The position numbers and the translations under genes were made by a program. A DNA stretch of 64,000 nucleotides from assembly GCF_030813005.1 (NCBI RefSeq), contig NZ_JAUSTU010000010.1:1-64000 (forward strand), read 5' to 3'. The stretch is from Robertmurraya andreesenii. GTDB lineage: Bacteria > Bacillota > Bacilli > Bacillales > Cytobacillaceae. The notes beneath the pieces were generated by a model, which worked only from the letters and a program-made list of their open reading frames with translations, had not been told where the DNA came from and did not search any database. Positions 1 to 8,367 of this stretch are shown in pieces. Position 1 is the stretch's first letter. Each line of letters begins with the position of its first letter.

Positions 1-377
1 TTTCTTTAGTATTGCCTTTTTTAGATGCTGGTGGGTTTAAAATTTCCAATTCCTTAGATTTTTGGGCTTGACATATTACCGCAGGACTTTTTACATTCTG
101 TGCTCGAATTGAATCCTTTGATTAGCGGCTCGGAATTCTGTGCAACATCGTTCTATTAAAAATTCTCCTTTCTATTTGATTTCTTTATGTAAGTCATTGT
201 GGGTTACTAATGTCATTCAATCAGTATCACATAATACTGTATCATGATTAGAATAATATTATACCAAATATTTAGAAAAATCAAAATCTTTTATTCGAAA
301 CAATACAAATACTCATTAAGGAGGTCCGGCAGAAAAACGCGGAAAATATACGCTAAGCAAATTTCGACATAAATAAA
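1..377. other. Left-edge stretch without a supported gene
   Basis: I see no complete gene here. On the minus strand one frame stays open from about position 128 to the window edge, but it has no convincing start codon. An AGGAG-like motif near 165-170 precedes no ATG, GTG or TTG that leads into that frame. It could be the edge of a broken or unusual gene, or chance. The rest is AT-rich, with short inverted sequence around 225-245. Confidence 0.4.
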
Positions 378-414
378 GCATCTACCAGTTTCTCACTCCT
401 TAACTGGTAGATGC
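378..414 (-). terminator. Terminator after the nfeD-floA-yqfB operon
   Basis: A perfect 13-bp inverted repeat (GCATCTACCAGTT and its complement) with an 11-base loop lies just beyond the yqfB stop. On the minus strand it is followed by a T-rich run, as expected for a Rho-independent terminator. Confidence 0.8.
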
Positions 415-429
415 CTACATAACATTTTA

Positions 430-903
430 TTAAGATCTGAAGTTCATCGTTCGATGTGGCTTCTTGGATCTTGGAGGTCCAAGTATTTCTGCCCAAATAA
501 CCGCATCGGCAAGTTTTTTCTTATCAACAGCAAGCCCTTCTCTAGATTCCGCTTGTAGAGGGATGTCGCCTATTTCCTGAGCAAAAGGCGTATGCATCAT
601 ACCCGAATAACTCTCCTCTAGAACAGGGGACTTGGCAGGTGGTTGTTCTGCTGCTTTTTTTCTTACCTCATTGTATTCTGACTGTAATGTTTGAACGGGC
701 TGCTCCTGCTCAAACGGCTTCATATACTTAGCTGCTTCTTGTCTGATTTCCTTAACAATATCCTTTGGTAAAGGAATGCTTTCGACAAAAGGCTTCGGCT
801 TCCTTTTTTTAGGATCCGGGACTTCCTTCCCCTTCTTGAATAGGGAGGAAATAATCCCAATGAGCACAATAATGATAAATGGATTATCAAGTAAAAAGTC
901 CAA
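430..903 (-). CDS. yqfB: YqfB-like protein, last gene of the flotillin operon
   Basis: A 157-residue protein with a single hydrophobic segment at about residues 6-20, followed by a basic patch (KKGKEVPDPKKRKPKP) and a long hydrophilic, Pro/Glu/Gln-rich tail. This suggests one membrane anchor with a cytoplasmic tail. It is the third gene after nfeD and floA, the position of B. subtilis yqfB, whose function is unknown. The name rests mainly on position and size. It lies 32 bases after floA with no terminator between them, so co-transcription from the sigma-W promoter ahead of nfeD is likely. I infer a role linked to FloA membrane domains but see no catalytic motif. Confidence 0.7.
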   Translation of the reverse strand: MDFLLDNPFIIIVLIGIISSLFKKGKEVPDPKKRKPKPFVESIPLPKDIVKEIRQEAAKYMKPFEQEQPVQTLQSEYNEVRKKAAEQPPAKSPVLEESYSGMMHTPFAQEIGDIPLQAESREGLAVDKKKLADAVIWAEILGPPRSKKPHRTMNFRS

Positions 904-935
904 GAGAGTTACCTCCCTTCTAGTGTTGGGGATTA

Positions 936-1925
936 TTAATGTTTCTTCTTATCATCTGTCGATTTTCCAATGGAATCTCTCATATCCGTATCAGCTTCAA
1001 TATTACGGAGATTTAAATAATCCATCACACCAATATTTCCTGATTTTAATGCTTCAGCCATAGCAAGCGGTACGGTTGCTTCCGCCTCAACAACTTTCGC
1101 TCTCATTTCTTCTACCTTTGCTTTCATCTCTTGTTCATTTGCAACCGCCATGGCCCGACGCTCTTCTGCTTTTGCTTGGGCGATTTTCTTATCTGCTTCG
1201 GCCTGATCCGTTTGCAGGATTGCCCCGATGTTTTTACCGATATCAACATCCGCAATATCAATCGAGAGAATTTCAAAGGCAGTACCTGCATCCAACCCTT
1301 TCGCTAATACTGTACGTGAAATCATATCTGGATTCTCTAACACCTTTTTATGATTATCAGACGAACCGATCGTTGATACAATCCCCTCGCCGACACGGGC
1401 AATAACGGTTTCTTCACCGGCTCCCCCTACGAGGCGTTCAATATTGGCTCTTACGGTAATTCTTGCTTTTGCTTTTACTTCAATTCCGTCCATTGCCACC
1501 CCTGCGATAAATGGAGTTTCAATGACCTTCGGGTTAACGCTCATTTGTACGGCTTCTAATACATCACGACCAGCTAAGTCAATCGCTGCACAGCGCTGAA
1601 AGGAAAGTTCAATATTCGCTCTTTGTGCTGCGATTAAAGCATTGACAACTCGATCGACATTTCCTCCGGCTAAATAATGGCTCTCCAGCTGATTGGTGGA
1701 AACATCAATTCCTGCCTTATGCGCCTTAATTAATGGATTAATGACACGGCTTGGAATAACCCTTCGTAATCTCATTCCAACCAGGGTGAAAATACTAACC
1801 CTTACCCCTGCAGCTAGCGCTGAAATCCACAGCATGACAGGTACAAATGTTAGTAGAACGGCGATTAGAATAATTCCAAGTACAATCGCCACAAGTAAAA
1901 ATACAGTTGGTGCTGTAAAAGTCAT
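936..1925 (-). CDS. floA: Flotillin-like protein FloA
   Basis: This is the 329-residue SPFH-family scaffold FloA (YqfA), which organises functional membrane microdomains and affects membrane fluidity. The N-terminal hydrophobic hairpin covers roughly residues 8-45, followed by the SPFH domain (VIETPFIAGVAMDGIEVKAK region). From about 235 to 295 an Ala/Glu/Lys-rich coiled coil (QAEADKKIAQAKAEERRAMA) drives oligomerisation. Length and sequence agree closely with B. subtilis FloA as I recall it. It follows nfeD by 17 bases and precedes yqfB, a classic NfeD-flotillin pair. NfeD-type proteases are thought to act with or on flotillin/stomatin partners. Expression is expected from the sigma-W promoter upstream of nfeD. 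Confidence 0.97.
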   Translation of the reverse strand: MTFTAPTVFLLVAIVLGIILIAVLLTFVPVMLWISALAAGVRVSIFTLVGMRLRRVIPSRVINPLIKAHKAGIDVSTNQLESHYLAGGNVDRVVNALIAAQRANIELSFQRCAAIDLAGRDVLEAVQMSVNPKVIETPFIAGVAMDGIEVKAKARITVRANIERLVGGAGEETVIARVGEGIVSTIGSSDNHKKVLENPDMISRTVLAKGLDAGTAFEILSIDIADVDIGKNIGAILQTDQAEADKKIAQAKAEERRAMAVANEQEMKAKVEEMRAKVVEAEATVPLAMAEALKSGNIGVMDYLNLRNIEADTDMRDSIGKSTDDKKKH

Positions 1926-1942
1926 GTTCTCTTCCTCCTCGT

Positions 1943-3280
1943 TTACTCTTTTTTATCTAAATCTGGGATTTCACGGACAACAATTCTTGCTCCCTCAACC
2001 TTAATAATCCTTACCCTTTTGTCTTTCAGGATAAAGGAGCCCTCACTCACGACATCGATACGTTCATCCTGGACGATTACAGTTCCAGAAGGACGTAGGT
2101 CTGTGAATGTGTATCCTTCAAGTCCAATAAGCTCTAATCGATTCTTATTGGAAACATATCCGCTTTCCGTATTCGTAGAATCAGTTAATATAATCTTCTT
2201 AAATATTTTCATATTTTTACCAAACACCTTTAACATTAAGATGGATGCCAAGATAGCGACTCCAATGGCTATCAAAAGAGATATGGCCATATGGACAAAA
2301 TTATCTGTCGCCAAGAAAATGCTTCCCAAAATAGAAACAAAACCTATCGTTCCTACGATTCCGCCTGGTATGAAAAATTCCAAAATAATAAATCCGATTC
2401 CAAGGACGAATAAAATGATGGTTTCATACCCTGCGAGCCCAGCCACTAAATGGCCATAGAAAAATAGCAATAATGAACCAAGACCCATAAATCCAGGGAT
2501 TCCAAAACCTGGCGAATATAATTCGAGCACTAACCCTAAACTACCTATCGATAGCAAAATAGGCACAACAATTGGATGTGTAATAAATCTCGCTAGCTTT
2601 TCAGCAAAGCTTTCGTCGAGAGAACGAACCTCAGCATCAGGGTAGCCTATTTTCGCCAATACCTCATTAAGCGATGACACAGTCCCTTCTGAGTATCCCG
2701 CTTCTTCCGCCTGATCGGATGTAAAGGTTAATAATTTTCCTTTTGGCGCATCGTATTCAGGTAAATCAATATCCGAATCGGCCATTGCTTGAGCAAAGAT
2801 CGGGTCACGTCCATTCTGTTCCGCTGCCCCTTTCATTGCGCTCAGCCAATAGGATTGCGCTTTTTGATCTGCAGCATTTCCTTGCGTGTCAATCACAGCC
2901 GCTGCTCCCATTGTTGAGCCGGGGACCATATATATTTCATCCGTATTCAAAGCAATGTACGCACCTGCGGACAGCGCTTCTTTGTTGATGAACGAAACGG
3001 TCTTAATATTAGCTGAAGATAATAGTTTTCCAATCTCTCCGGCAGCATCAACTGCGCCCCCAGGAGTATTGATCTCGAAGATGATGGCCTTAGCATTTTC
3101 CTCCTCGGCAGTAGCCACAGCTCTTTTTAAAAAAGCAGATAGACCCTTTTCAACAGTCTCTTCTATCGGAACAACGTATACGATCTCATTATTTGCATTG
3201 CCATGATAGGGGATAAGCATCAAGAGAAAGGCAAATAGAAAAGAAAGGACGATGGACAGCTGTCTAATTTTCTTTATCAC
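1943..3280 (-). CDS. yqeZ: Long-form NfeD membrane serine protease (YqeZ)
   Basis: A 445-residue long-form NfeD protein. Residues 8-25 form a signal-like hydrophobic segment. A ClpP/crotonase-fold protease domain follows to about residue 210, then four or five membrane segments (about 240-365) and a C-terminal OB-fold NfeD domain (about 385-440). The likely Ser-Lys dyad is visible: Ser104 in EALSAGAYIA and Lys150 in SAMKGAAEQNGRD, matching the layout of archaeal 1510-N proteases. It is encoded 17 bases upstream of floA in one operon. The sigma-W promoter 38 bases upstream implies induction by cell-envelope stress. Confidence 0.95.
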   Translation of the reverse strand: MIKKIRQLSIVLSFLFAFLLMLIPYHGNANNEIVYVVPIEETVEKGLSAFLKRAVATAEEENAKAIIFEINTPGGAVDAAGEIGKLLSSANIKTVSFINKEALSAGAYIALNTDEIYMVPGSTMGAAAVIDTQGNAADQKAQSYWLSAMKGAAEQNGRDPIFAQAMADSDIDLPEYDAPKGKLLTFTSDQAEEAGYSEGTVSSLNEVLAKIGYPDAEVRSLDESFAEKLARFITHPIVVPILLSIGSLGLVLELYSPGFGIPGFMGLGSLLLFFYGHLVAGLAGYETIILFVLGIGFIILEFFIPGGIVGTIGFVSILGSIFLATDNFVHMAISLLIAIGVAILASILMLKVFGKNMKIFKKIILTDSTNTESGYVSNKNRLELIGLEGYTFTDLRPSGTVIVQDERIDVVSEGSFILKDKRVRIIKVEGARIVVREIPDLDKKE

Positions 3281-3317
3281 TCACTTCCCTCCCTTCACAT
3301 AAAAGGTGTACTTGTAT

Positions 3318-3343
3318 TACGTTTTCGTGGCAAAATAGTTTCA
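3318..3343 (-). promoter_or_regulatory. Sigma-W promoter of the nfeD-floA-yqfB operon
   Basis: On the minus strand TGAAAC is followed after exactly 16 bases by CGTA. This is the hallmark of extracytoplasmic sigma-W promoters, which drive the equivalent operon in B. subtilis. It lies just upstream of the nfeD ribosome binding site. Confidence 0.85.
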
Positions 3344-3405
3344 AAAAAATATTCCATCTTAAATCTAACATACTTGTGTATCGTTATGAATGGATTTCCT
3401 AAAAT

Positions 3406-3436
3406 TAAAAAGGCCAAAGGGGAATCCCTATGGCCT
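3406..3436 (-). terminator. Terminator after yqeY
   Basis: On the minus strand an AGGCCA...TGGCCT hairpin with further inner pairing (AGGG/CCCC) is followed by a run of T. It ends the rpsU-yqeY unit before the sigma-W promoter. Confidence 0.75.
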
Positions 3437-3444
3437 TATTACGT

Positions 3445-3888
3445 TTATGAAAGGTGTTGTTGTACAAGTTTATTCACAAGTGATCCATCTGCTTTTCCTT
3501 TTACTTTAGGCATAATCGCAGCCATCACTTTTCCCATTTCAGCTTTAGAAGTAGCGCCAACTTCAGCAATTGTCTCTTGAACGATTGCATTGACCTCATC
3601 TTCCGTCAACTGCTCAGGCATATATGCTTCCACATACTGCAAATCAGTACGAATTTTTTCAACGAGGTCTGAACGACCTGCCTTTTCAAATTCATGGAGG
3701 GAATCCTTGCGTTGCTTTACTTCACGAGAAAGGACTGTAAGCTCATCATCCTCGGACAGCTCGGCGCCAAGCTTAATTGCTTCGTTCTGCAGCGATGCTT
3801 TAATCATCCGAATAGATGAGAGTTTGTCTTTTTCTTTATTTTTCATCGCCTGTTTCATATCCTGATTCAAACGCTCGAGAAGACTCAA
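3445..3888 (-). CDS. yqeY: GatB/YqeY domain protein
   Basis: A 147-residue, mostly helical YqeY protein. It is related to the C-terminal tRNA-binding domain of GatB, the amidotransferase subunit that corrects mischarged Glu-tRNA(Gln) and Asp-tRNA(Asn). A GatB-like C-terminal subdomain is seen in AEMGKVMAAIMPKVKGKADG near residues 115-137. The stand-alone protein's role is not established, though tRNA binding is the usual suggestion. It directly follows rpsU (15-base gap), the gene pair typical of Bacilli, and ends at a strong terminator. Confidence 0.95.
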   Translation of the reverse strand: MSLLERLNQDMKQAMKNKEKDKLSSIRMIKASLQNEAIKLGAELSEDDELTVLSREVKQRKDSLHEFEKAGRSDLVEKIRTDLQYVEAYMPEQLTEDEVNAIVQETIAEVGATSKAEMGKVMAAIMPKVKGKADGSLVNKLVQQHLS

Positions 3889-3903
3889 TTATTACACCCT
3901 CTC

Positions 3904-4077
3904 TTACCACTTACGTTTTCTTGCAGCTTCAGACTTCTTCTTACGTCTAACACTAGGTTTTTCGTAGAATTCGCGCTTTCTAGCTTCTTGTATCGTACCG
4001 GATTTAGATACAGTACGTTTAAAACGACGAAGAGCATCTTCAAGTGATTCGTTTTTACGAACGACGGTTTTAGACAT
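3904..4077 (-). CDS. rpsU: 30S ribosomal protein S21
   Basis: The 57-residue S21 begins MSKTVVRKNESLEDALRRF and ends in a very basic tail (VRRKKKSEAARKRKW), as in all Bacillus S21 proteins. S21 joins the small subunit late, near the anti-Shine-Dalgarno end of 16S rRNA. I chose the ATG preceded by GGGAGGGAAAG; a longer reading upstream has no support. It is followed by yqeY on the same transcript. Confidence 0.98.
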   Translation of the reverse strand: MSKTVVRKNESLEDALRRFKRTVSKSGTIQEARKREFYEKPSVRRKKKSEAARKRKW

Positions 4078-4274
4078 TCTCTTTCCCTCCCTCCGAACAC
4101 AACACACTTACACGACATGAAACCATGTACTTTGCAATTATAATATAATGACCGTTCTTGGTCAACTGTATTCTCATTTCGTTTGCCATCAAACCTTTGA
4201 TAAATGTTGAATGGAATAAAATATGTCATGCATTTCCCTCTTTTGCCATAAAGTTTTATGGAGAGGGTGAGGAC

Positions 4275-5207
4275 ATGCTTTATTTGCTGCTTTTTATTGT
4301 ATTGATCGTTCAATTTATTATCGGGATGACCTTACTTCGAACAGGCCTGTTTAATGCATCCGCTCAGTCGTTAAAAGAGTGGCTCGTTCGATTAACAAGT
4401 ACCCCGTTTAGAGGACTACTCATCGGGACGATTGTTACCGGGATATTGCAGAGCAGTTCAGCCGTCATGGTGATTACGATTGGATTGATTTCAGCACGAA
4501 TCCTGACATTTCGCCAATCGATTGGAATTATATTAGGAACCAATATTGGTACAACCTTTACAACAGAGTTTATTACTTTTGATATTGACTCTTTCCTCGT
4601 CCCGCTAGCAATTGTTGGGGCAATCCTAATTCTTATAGGAAAAACAAAGCTGCGAAGCGTCGGGTTTATTTTTCTAGGACTAGCATTTGTTTTCACAGCG
4701 ATGAATGGCTTTGAATACCTTGCTTCACCTGTCTCAACCCTGTCTTTGATGACGCATGTATTCGACCAATTAGATAGTAGTCATTTCTTGAGTGTCCTTG
4801 CTGGAATACTTGTCACATCCATCATTCAATCCAGCACTGCCACAACTGGAATTGTGATGGGATTCTTATCTACAGATGTTCTTGGAATCGATACGGGGAT
4901 TGCCATTATGCTTGGGGCCAATATTGGCACATGTATAACAGGTTATATTGCTAGCATCGGCAGTGGAGAAGAATCCCGGCTTAGTGCCTATGCCCATATA
5001 TGGCTTAATGTGATGGGAGTTGCTGCTTTTTTTCCTTTTATATCATGGCTGGCAGAGTTTTCGTATGTATTGGCTGATAAAGCAGAGGTCCAATTGGCAC
5101 ATACGAGCGTAATTTTTAATGTAATTACCTCTTTAATTGTCTTACCTTTTGCCTATCGCTTTGGCGATTTTATTGTTCGGATTCATGGAAAAAAAGTTGA
5201 AGGGTAG
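4275..5207 (+). CDS. yqeW: Na/Pi-cotransporter-family membrane protein (YqeW-like)
   Basis: A 310-residue polytopic membrane protein of the sodium/phosphate cotransporter II family. The two inverted family signatures are clear: QSSSAVMV with GTNIGTT in the first half, and QSSTATTG with GANIGTC in the second. The protein lacks the C-terminal PhoU-like domain found in longer relatives, so it is the short form. Phosphate as substrate is inferred from family, not shown. I chose the ATG after GGAGAGGGTGAGG rather than an in-frame ATG 39 codons upstream that lies in the rpsU promoter region. It is transcribed divergently from rpsU and followed by a repeat array. Confidence 0.9.
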   Translation: MLYLLLFIVLIVQFIIGMTLLRTGLFNASAQSLKEWLVRLTSTPFRGLLIGTIVTGILQSSSAVMVITIGLISARILTFRQSIGIILGTNIGTTFTTEFITFDIDSFLVPLAIVGAILILIGKTKLRSVGFIFLGLAFVFTAMNGFEYLASPVSTLSLMTHVFDQLDSSHFLSVLAGILVTSIIQSSTATTGIVMGFLSTDVLGIDTGIAIMLGANIGTCITGYIASIGSGEESRLSAYAHIWLNVMGVAAFFPFISWLAEFSYVLADKAEVQLAHTSVIFNVITSLIVLPFAYRFGDFIVRIHGKKVEG

Positions 5208-5222
5208 AAGGGTAGTGGAAAT

Positions 5223-5378
5223 GGCTGTGAGCGACCGAAGAAGGCATTTTTCTGGCGGTTCGGGCGTTCATCGAGGCTATGAGCGACCGTAGCAATCTCT
5301 TTTCTGGAAGTTCGGTCGTTCATCTAGGTTATGAACGACCGAACGACTAATTTTTTGGATAACTCGGTAGTTAATAAG
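5223..5378 (+). repeat. Tandem array of three 52-bp units
   Basis: Three head-to-tail copies with an exact 52-bp period begin at 5223, 5275 and 5327, each opening GGYTRTGARCGACCG. Each unit holds GARCGACCG near its start and the near-complement CGGTCGTTCAT near its end, so adjacent units form hairpins. The junction of units 2 and 3 is a perfect 13-bp inverted repeat (TTCGGTCGTTCAT, 5311-5323, with 5331-5343). The third copy is more degenerate at its end. The array lies between the converging yqeW and deoC genes and has no coding potential that I can support. Confidence 0.85.
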
Positions 5379-5430
5379 GGGATTGAATATCAAAGAAGGT
5401 TTGAAATCCCAACTTCAGTATCTAATCCCC
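5378..5430 (-). terminator. Probable terminator after deoC
   Basis: GGGGATT and AATCCCC enclose a second GAAG...CTTC stem, forming a long imperfect hairpin just past the deoC stop. The downstream T content on the minus strand is modest, so this is less certain than other terminators here. Confidence 0.5.
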
Positions 5431-5440
5431 CTCAATTATC

Positions 5441-6115
5441 CTAATAACTAGAGTCTGACGTGAGGCCCTTTACAATCTCGACACCCGAGCTGGCTCCGAT
5501 ACGGGTTGCCCCTGCTTCGATCATTTGCTTGGCATCCTCAGCACTTCTAACACCGCCAGAGGCTTTAACGCCGATGTTTGGACCAACTGTCTTTCTCATT
5601 AAACGAATATCCTCTACGGTGGCACCACCGGTTGAGAAGCCCGTTGAAGTTTTAACAAAATCGGCACCAGCTTTAACAGAAAGCTCACAGGCGGTAACTT
5701 TTTCATCGTCAGTTAATAGCGAAGTTTCAATAATGACCTTTGTAAGTGCCTTTCCTTTTGCAGCGTCCACAACGGCACGGATATCCTGCTCTACTACATC
5801 AAGATTTCCGTTTTTCAATGCACCGATATTGATGACCATATCAACCTCGGTTGCGCCGTTTTCAATCGCGTTCTTCGTTTCAAAGGCTTTTGTTTCAGAA
5901 GTTGTCGCTCCTAGTGGAAAGCCAATAACCGTACAAACCTTCGCCTCTGACCCTTGAAGGAGCTCAGCCGCTAGCTTCACCCATGTCGGATTCACACAAA
6001 CAGAGGCAAATCCATATTCCCTTGCCTCTTGGCATAGTTTTTCGATTTGGTCTTTTTGGGCGTCGGCTTTTAGCAATGTATGATCAATGTATTTTGCGAT
6101 AGATTCCAAACTCAT
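5441..6115 (-). CDS. deoC: Deoxyribose-phosphate aldolase
   Basis: A 224-residue TIM-barrel class I aldolase that cleaves 2-deoxyribose 5-phosphate to glyceraldehyde 3-phosphate and acetaldehyde in deoxynucleoside catabolism. The Schiff-base lysine is Lys155 in GADFVKTSTGF, and the second active-site lysine is Lys184 in GVKASGGVR. The start MSLESIAKYIDHTLL matches the family. It stands alone here, away from any nupC/pdp genes or deoR regulator, between the repeat array and mtaB. A hairpin pair separates it from mtaB, so it probably has its own promoter in the 64 bases between them. Confidence 0.97.
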   Translation of the reverse strand: MSLESIAKYIDHTLLKADAQKDQIEKLCQEAREYGFASVCVNPTWVKLAAELLQGSEAKVCTVIGFPLGATTSETKAFETKNAIENGATEVDMVINIGALKNGNLDVVEQDIRAVVDAAKGKALTKVIIETSLLTDDEKVTACELSVKAGADFVKTSTGFSTGGATVEDIRLMRKTVGPNIGVKASGGVRSAEDAKQMIEAGATRIGASSGVEIVKGLTSDSSY

Positions 6116-6178
6116 TAACCCCTTTCAATTTCAGTTGTACGTACCTCTCTCATCATAACATTGGGACCATTCTTTTTC

Positions 6179-6214
6179 GAGGTTATTTTTTGTATCTTTC
6201 CAAAAAATAACCTC
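6179..6214. repeat. Perfect 14-bp inverted repeat between mtaB and deoC
   Basis: GAGGTTATTTTTTG pairs perfectly with its complement across an 8-base loop. It lies right after the mtaB terminator on the minus strand, forming a second hairpin in tandem. It may act as a back-up terminator or mRNA-end stabiliser. Confidence 0.7.
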
Positions 6215-6220
6215 AAAAAA

Positions 6221-6244
6221 AAAGGAACTGCACTATGCAGTCCC
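6221..6244 (-). terminator. Terminator after mtaB
   Basis: On the minus strand GGACTGCA-TAG-TGCAGTTCC is followed by nine T residues, immediately after the mtaB stop. Confidence 0.85.
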
Positions 6245-6249
6245 CCTGA

Positions 6250-7596
6250 TTATATTGCAGCTTTTTCGATAGAGTCCTCTAACACTCTTACAAACTGGCC
6301 TTCATTGTATGGATAACCAGCCTTGTTTATTTTGACCTTGACAATTTTTCCTATCATATCCTCCGTGCCCTTAAAGACCACCTTCAAGTAGTTGTCTGTG
6401 TAGCCTTCATACAAGTCACTGTCTGGATCTTCCTTGAATTTCTCTTCCGGGATCACTTCAAGAACTTCATTCTCAAATTGTGCTGCATACTCCTTGGCTA
6501 GCTGATCGGAAAGAGTGATGAGGCGATGAACTCTCTCATTCTTCACTTCCTCATCAATTTGGTCCTCCATTCTTGCTGCTGGAGTTCCTGTTCTCTTCGA
6601 ATATGGAAAGACGTGAAGCTCTGAGAATTGATGCTTCTTAATAAAGTTATAGGTTTCCATGAACTCTTCTTCCGTTTCCCCTGGGAAACCGACGATCACA
6701 TCTGATGTAACCGCAAGTCCGGGAAGAACCTCTTTTAAGCGTTCCAATCTTTCAGCAAAGAATTCCATTGTATACTTACGACGCATCCTCTTTAGAACGG
6801 TATTGGAGCCTGACTGAATCGGGATGTGCAAATGTCTAACAATGATATTCGACTTGTCGATCACATCAATGACCTCATCGGTAATTTGGCTTGCTTCAAT
6901 TGAAGAAATACGAAGACGTTTTAAGCCCTTCACCTGAGCTTCCAAGTCTCTAAGAAGGCTCGCTAGGTTATAATCCTTCATGTCTTCCCCATAGCCCCCG
7001 GTGTGAATACCCGTTAAGACAATTTCCTTATAGCCAGCATCAACAAGCTGCTGCGCTTGGCGGATGACTTCCTCTGGATCTCTCGAGCGCATAAGCCCTC
7101 TAGCCCATGGAATAATACAGAAGGTACAAAAATTGTTGCAGCCCTCTTGGATCTTAAGAGAAGCCCTTGTTCTATCGGTAAAGGCTGGGACATCCAGCTC
7201 TTCATAGACGCGGTTTTTCATAATATTGCCTACTGCATTAATCGGTTGACGCTCTGTCTTATATTGCTCGATGAATTCAAGCATTTTCACGCGATCCTGG
7301 GTTCCAACAACTATGTCCACTCCAGGAATGGCCATGATTTCCGCAGGAGAAGTTTGAGCGTAGCAGCCAGTAACACAAATAACCGCATCTGGATTTTTGC
7401 GGATCGCTCTTCGAATCACTTGACGGCTCTTCTTATCACCTGTGTTGGTGACGGTACATGTATTGATAACATACACATCTGCTGTCGATTCGAAATCTGT
7501 ACGTTCGTAGCCCTCTGCTTTAAAAAGCTGCCAAATAGCTTCTGTTTCGTAGTGATTTACTTTACAGCCAAGTGTATGAAAGGCAACGGATGCCAT
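6250..7596 (-). CDS. mtaB: tRNA t6A37 methylthiotransferase MtaB
   Basis: A 448-residue radical-SAM methylthiotransferase that converts t6A to ms2t6A at position 37 of ANN-decoding tRNAs (YqeV in B. subtilis). The N-terminal UPF0004 domain carries cysteines at 11, 47 and 78 for an auxiliary cluster. The radical-SAM motif CNNFCTFC supplies Cys153, Cys157 and Cys160. A C-terminal TRAM domain (about 375-440) binds RNA. It is 6 bases from rsmE upstream, so rsmE-mtaB are probably one transcript with prmA, a group of translation-apparatus modifiers. Confidence 0.97.
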   Translation of the reverse strand: MASVAFHTLGCKVNHYETEAIWQLFKAEGYERTDFESTADVYVINTCTVTNTGDKKSRQVIRRAIRKNPDAVICVTGCYAQTSPAEIMAIPGVDIVVGTQDRVKMLEFIEQYKTERQPINAVGNIMKNRVYEELDVPAFTDRTRASLKIQEGCNNFCTFCIIPWARGLMRSRDPEEVIRQAQQLVDAGYKEIVLTGIHTGGYGEDMKDYNLASLLRDLEAQVKGLKRLRISSIEASQITDEVIDVIDKSNIIVRHLHIPIQSGSNTVLKRMRRKYTMEFFAERLERLKEVLPGLAVTSDVIVGFPGETEEEFMETYNFIKKHQFSELHVFPYSKRTGTPAARMEDQIDEEVKNERVHRLITLSDQLAKEYAAQFENEVLEVIPEEKFKEDPDSDLYEGYTDNYLKVVFKGTEDMIGKIVKVKINKAGYPYNEGQFVRVLEDSIEKAAI

Positions 7597-7602
7597 TTAA
7601 CT

Positions 7603-8346
7603 TCACCTCATTAATTCTAGTTTGTAGGAAACAGCAGAAAGTGCATATAATGGCGCTGTCTCTGTTCGTAATATTCTTGGACCCAACCCACAGGATAGAA
7701 AACCACTCTCTTTTAATCGGGTGACCTCACCTTCAGTTAGCCCACCTTCAGGTCCAAAAACAAAAAGGATCGACTGCCCAGCTTCGATTCTATTTAGGGT
7801 AGAATGAAGGATGGATGACTCTCCAACCTTTGCATCCTCTTCGAAGGCAATCAGTTTATAGTCGTAATCCTTGCTCATTTCGATTAGTGACTTTAAGGAT
7901 ATCGGGCTTATCACCTCAGGGCTAATTTGCCGATGAGATTGCTCTGCCGCCTCCTTGGCAATCTTATTCCAACGTTCTACCTTTTTTGAAGCTTTTTTAT
8001 CGTCCCATTTCACGATAGAGCGGGATGCAGCAAAAGGGATAAACACCGATGCCCCAAGCTCTGTACCCTTTTGAATAATCCATTCCAGCTTATCCCCTTT
8101 GGGCAATCCGCTCGCAATTGCCACCCTAACAGGCAATTCAGCAGTAGCTTCTTCCCATTTTACTACTTCAGCTTTCACCTGTTCATCGGTAATTTCTGCT
8201 ATTAAACAGACAGCACTTTTCCCAGAAGCAGCACAAATAATTTGATCGCCCTCTTTTAGACGCATGACATTCACGATATGATGTCTATCTTCACCAGAAA
8301 TGAAGAAATGATTATCCTTTTTGTTGTCGACAAAATATCTTTGCAT
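7603..8346 (-). CDS. rsmE: 16S rRNA m3U1498 methyltransferase RsmE
   Basis: A 247-residue SPOUT-class methyltransferase with an N-terminal PUA-like domain (MQRYFVDN...EDRHHIVNVMR) and a C-terminal knotted SAM-binding domain (VFGPEGGLTEGE and LGPRILRTETAPLYAL). These are the usual RsmE signatures, and the enzyme methylates U1498 in 16S rRNA of the small subunit. It lies 21 bases after prmA and 6 bases before mtaB on the same strand. Confidence 0.97.
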   Translation of the reverse strand: MQRYFVDNKKDNHFFISGEDRHHIVNVMRLKEGDQIICAASGKSAVCLIAEITDEQVKAEVVKWEEATAELPVRVAIASGLPKGDKLEWIIQKGTELGASVFIPFAASRSIVKWDDKKASKKVERWNKIAKEAAEQSHRQISPEVISPISLKSLIEMSKDYDYKLIAFEEDAKVGESSILHSTLNRIEAGQSILFVFGPEGGLTEGEVTRLKESGFLSCGLGPRILRTETAPLYALSAVSYKLELMR

Positions 8347-8367
8347 GACTACACTCCGATCTAGCGA

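Noticed and set aside
1..180. Gene at the left edge on the minus strand
   Set aside because: One frame remains open but has no usable start, and another ends early. A broken gene is possible but not supportable from this window.
3885..4313. 142-codon open frame overlapping rpsU
   Set aside because: It covers the real 57-codon S21 gene in another frame and has no ribosome site or family resemblance.
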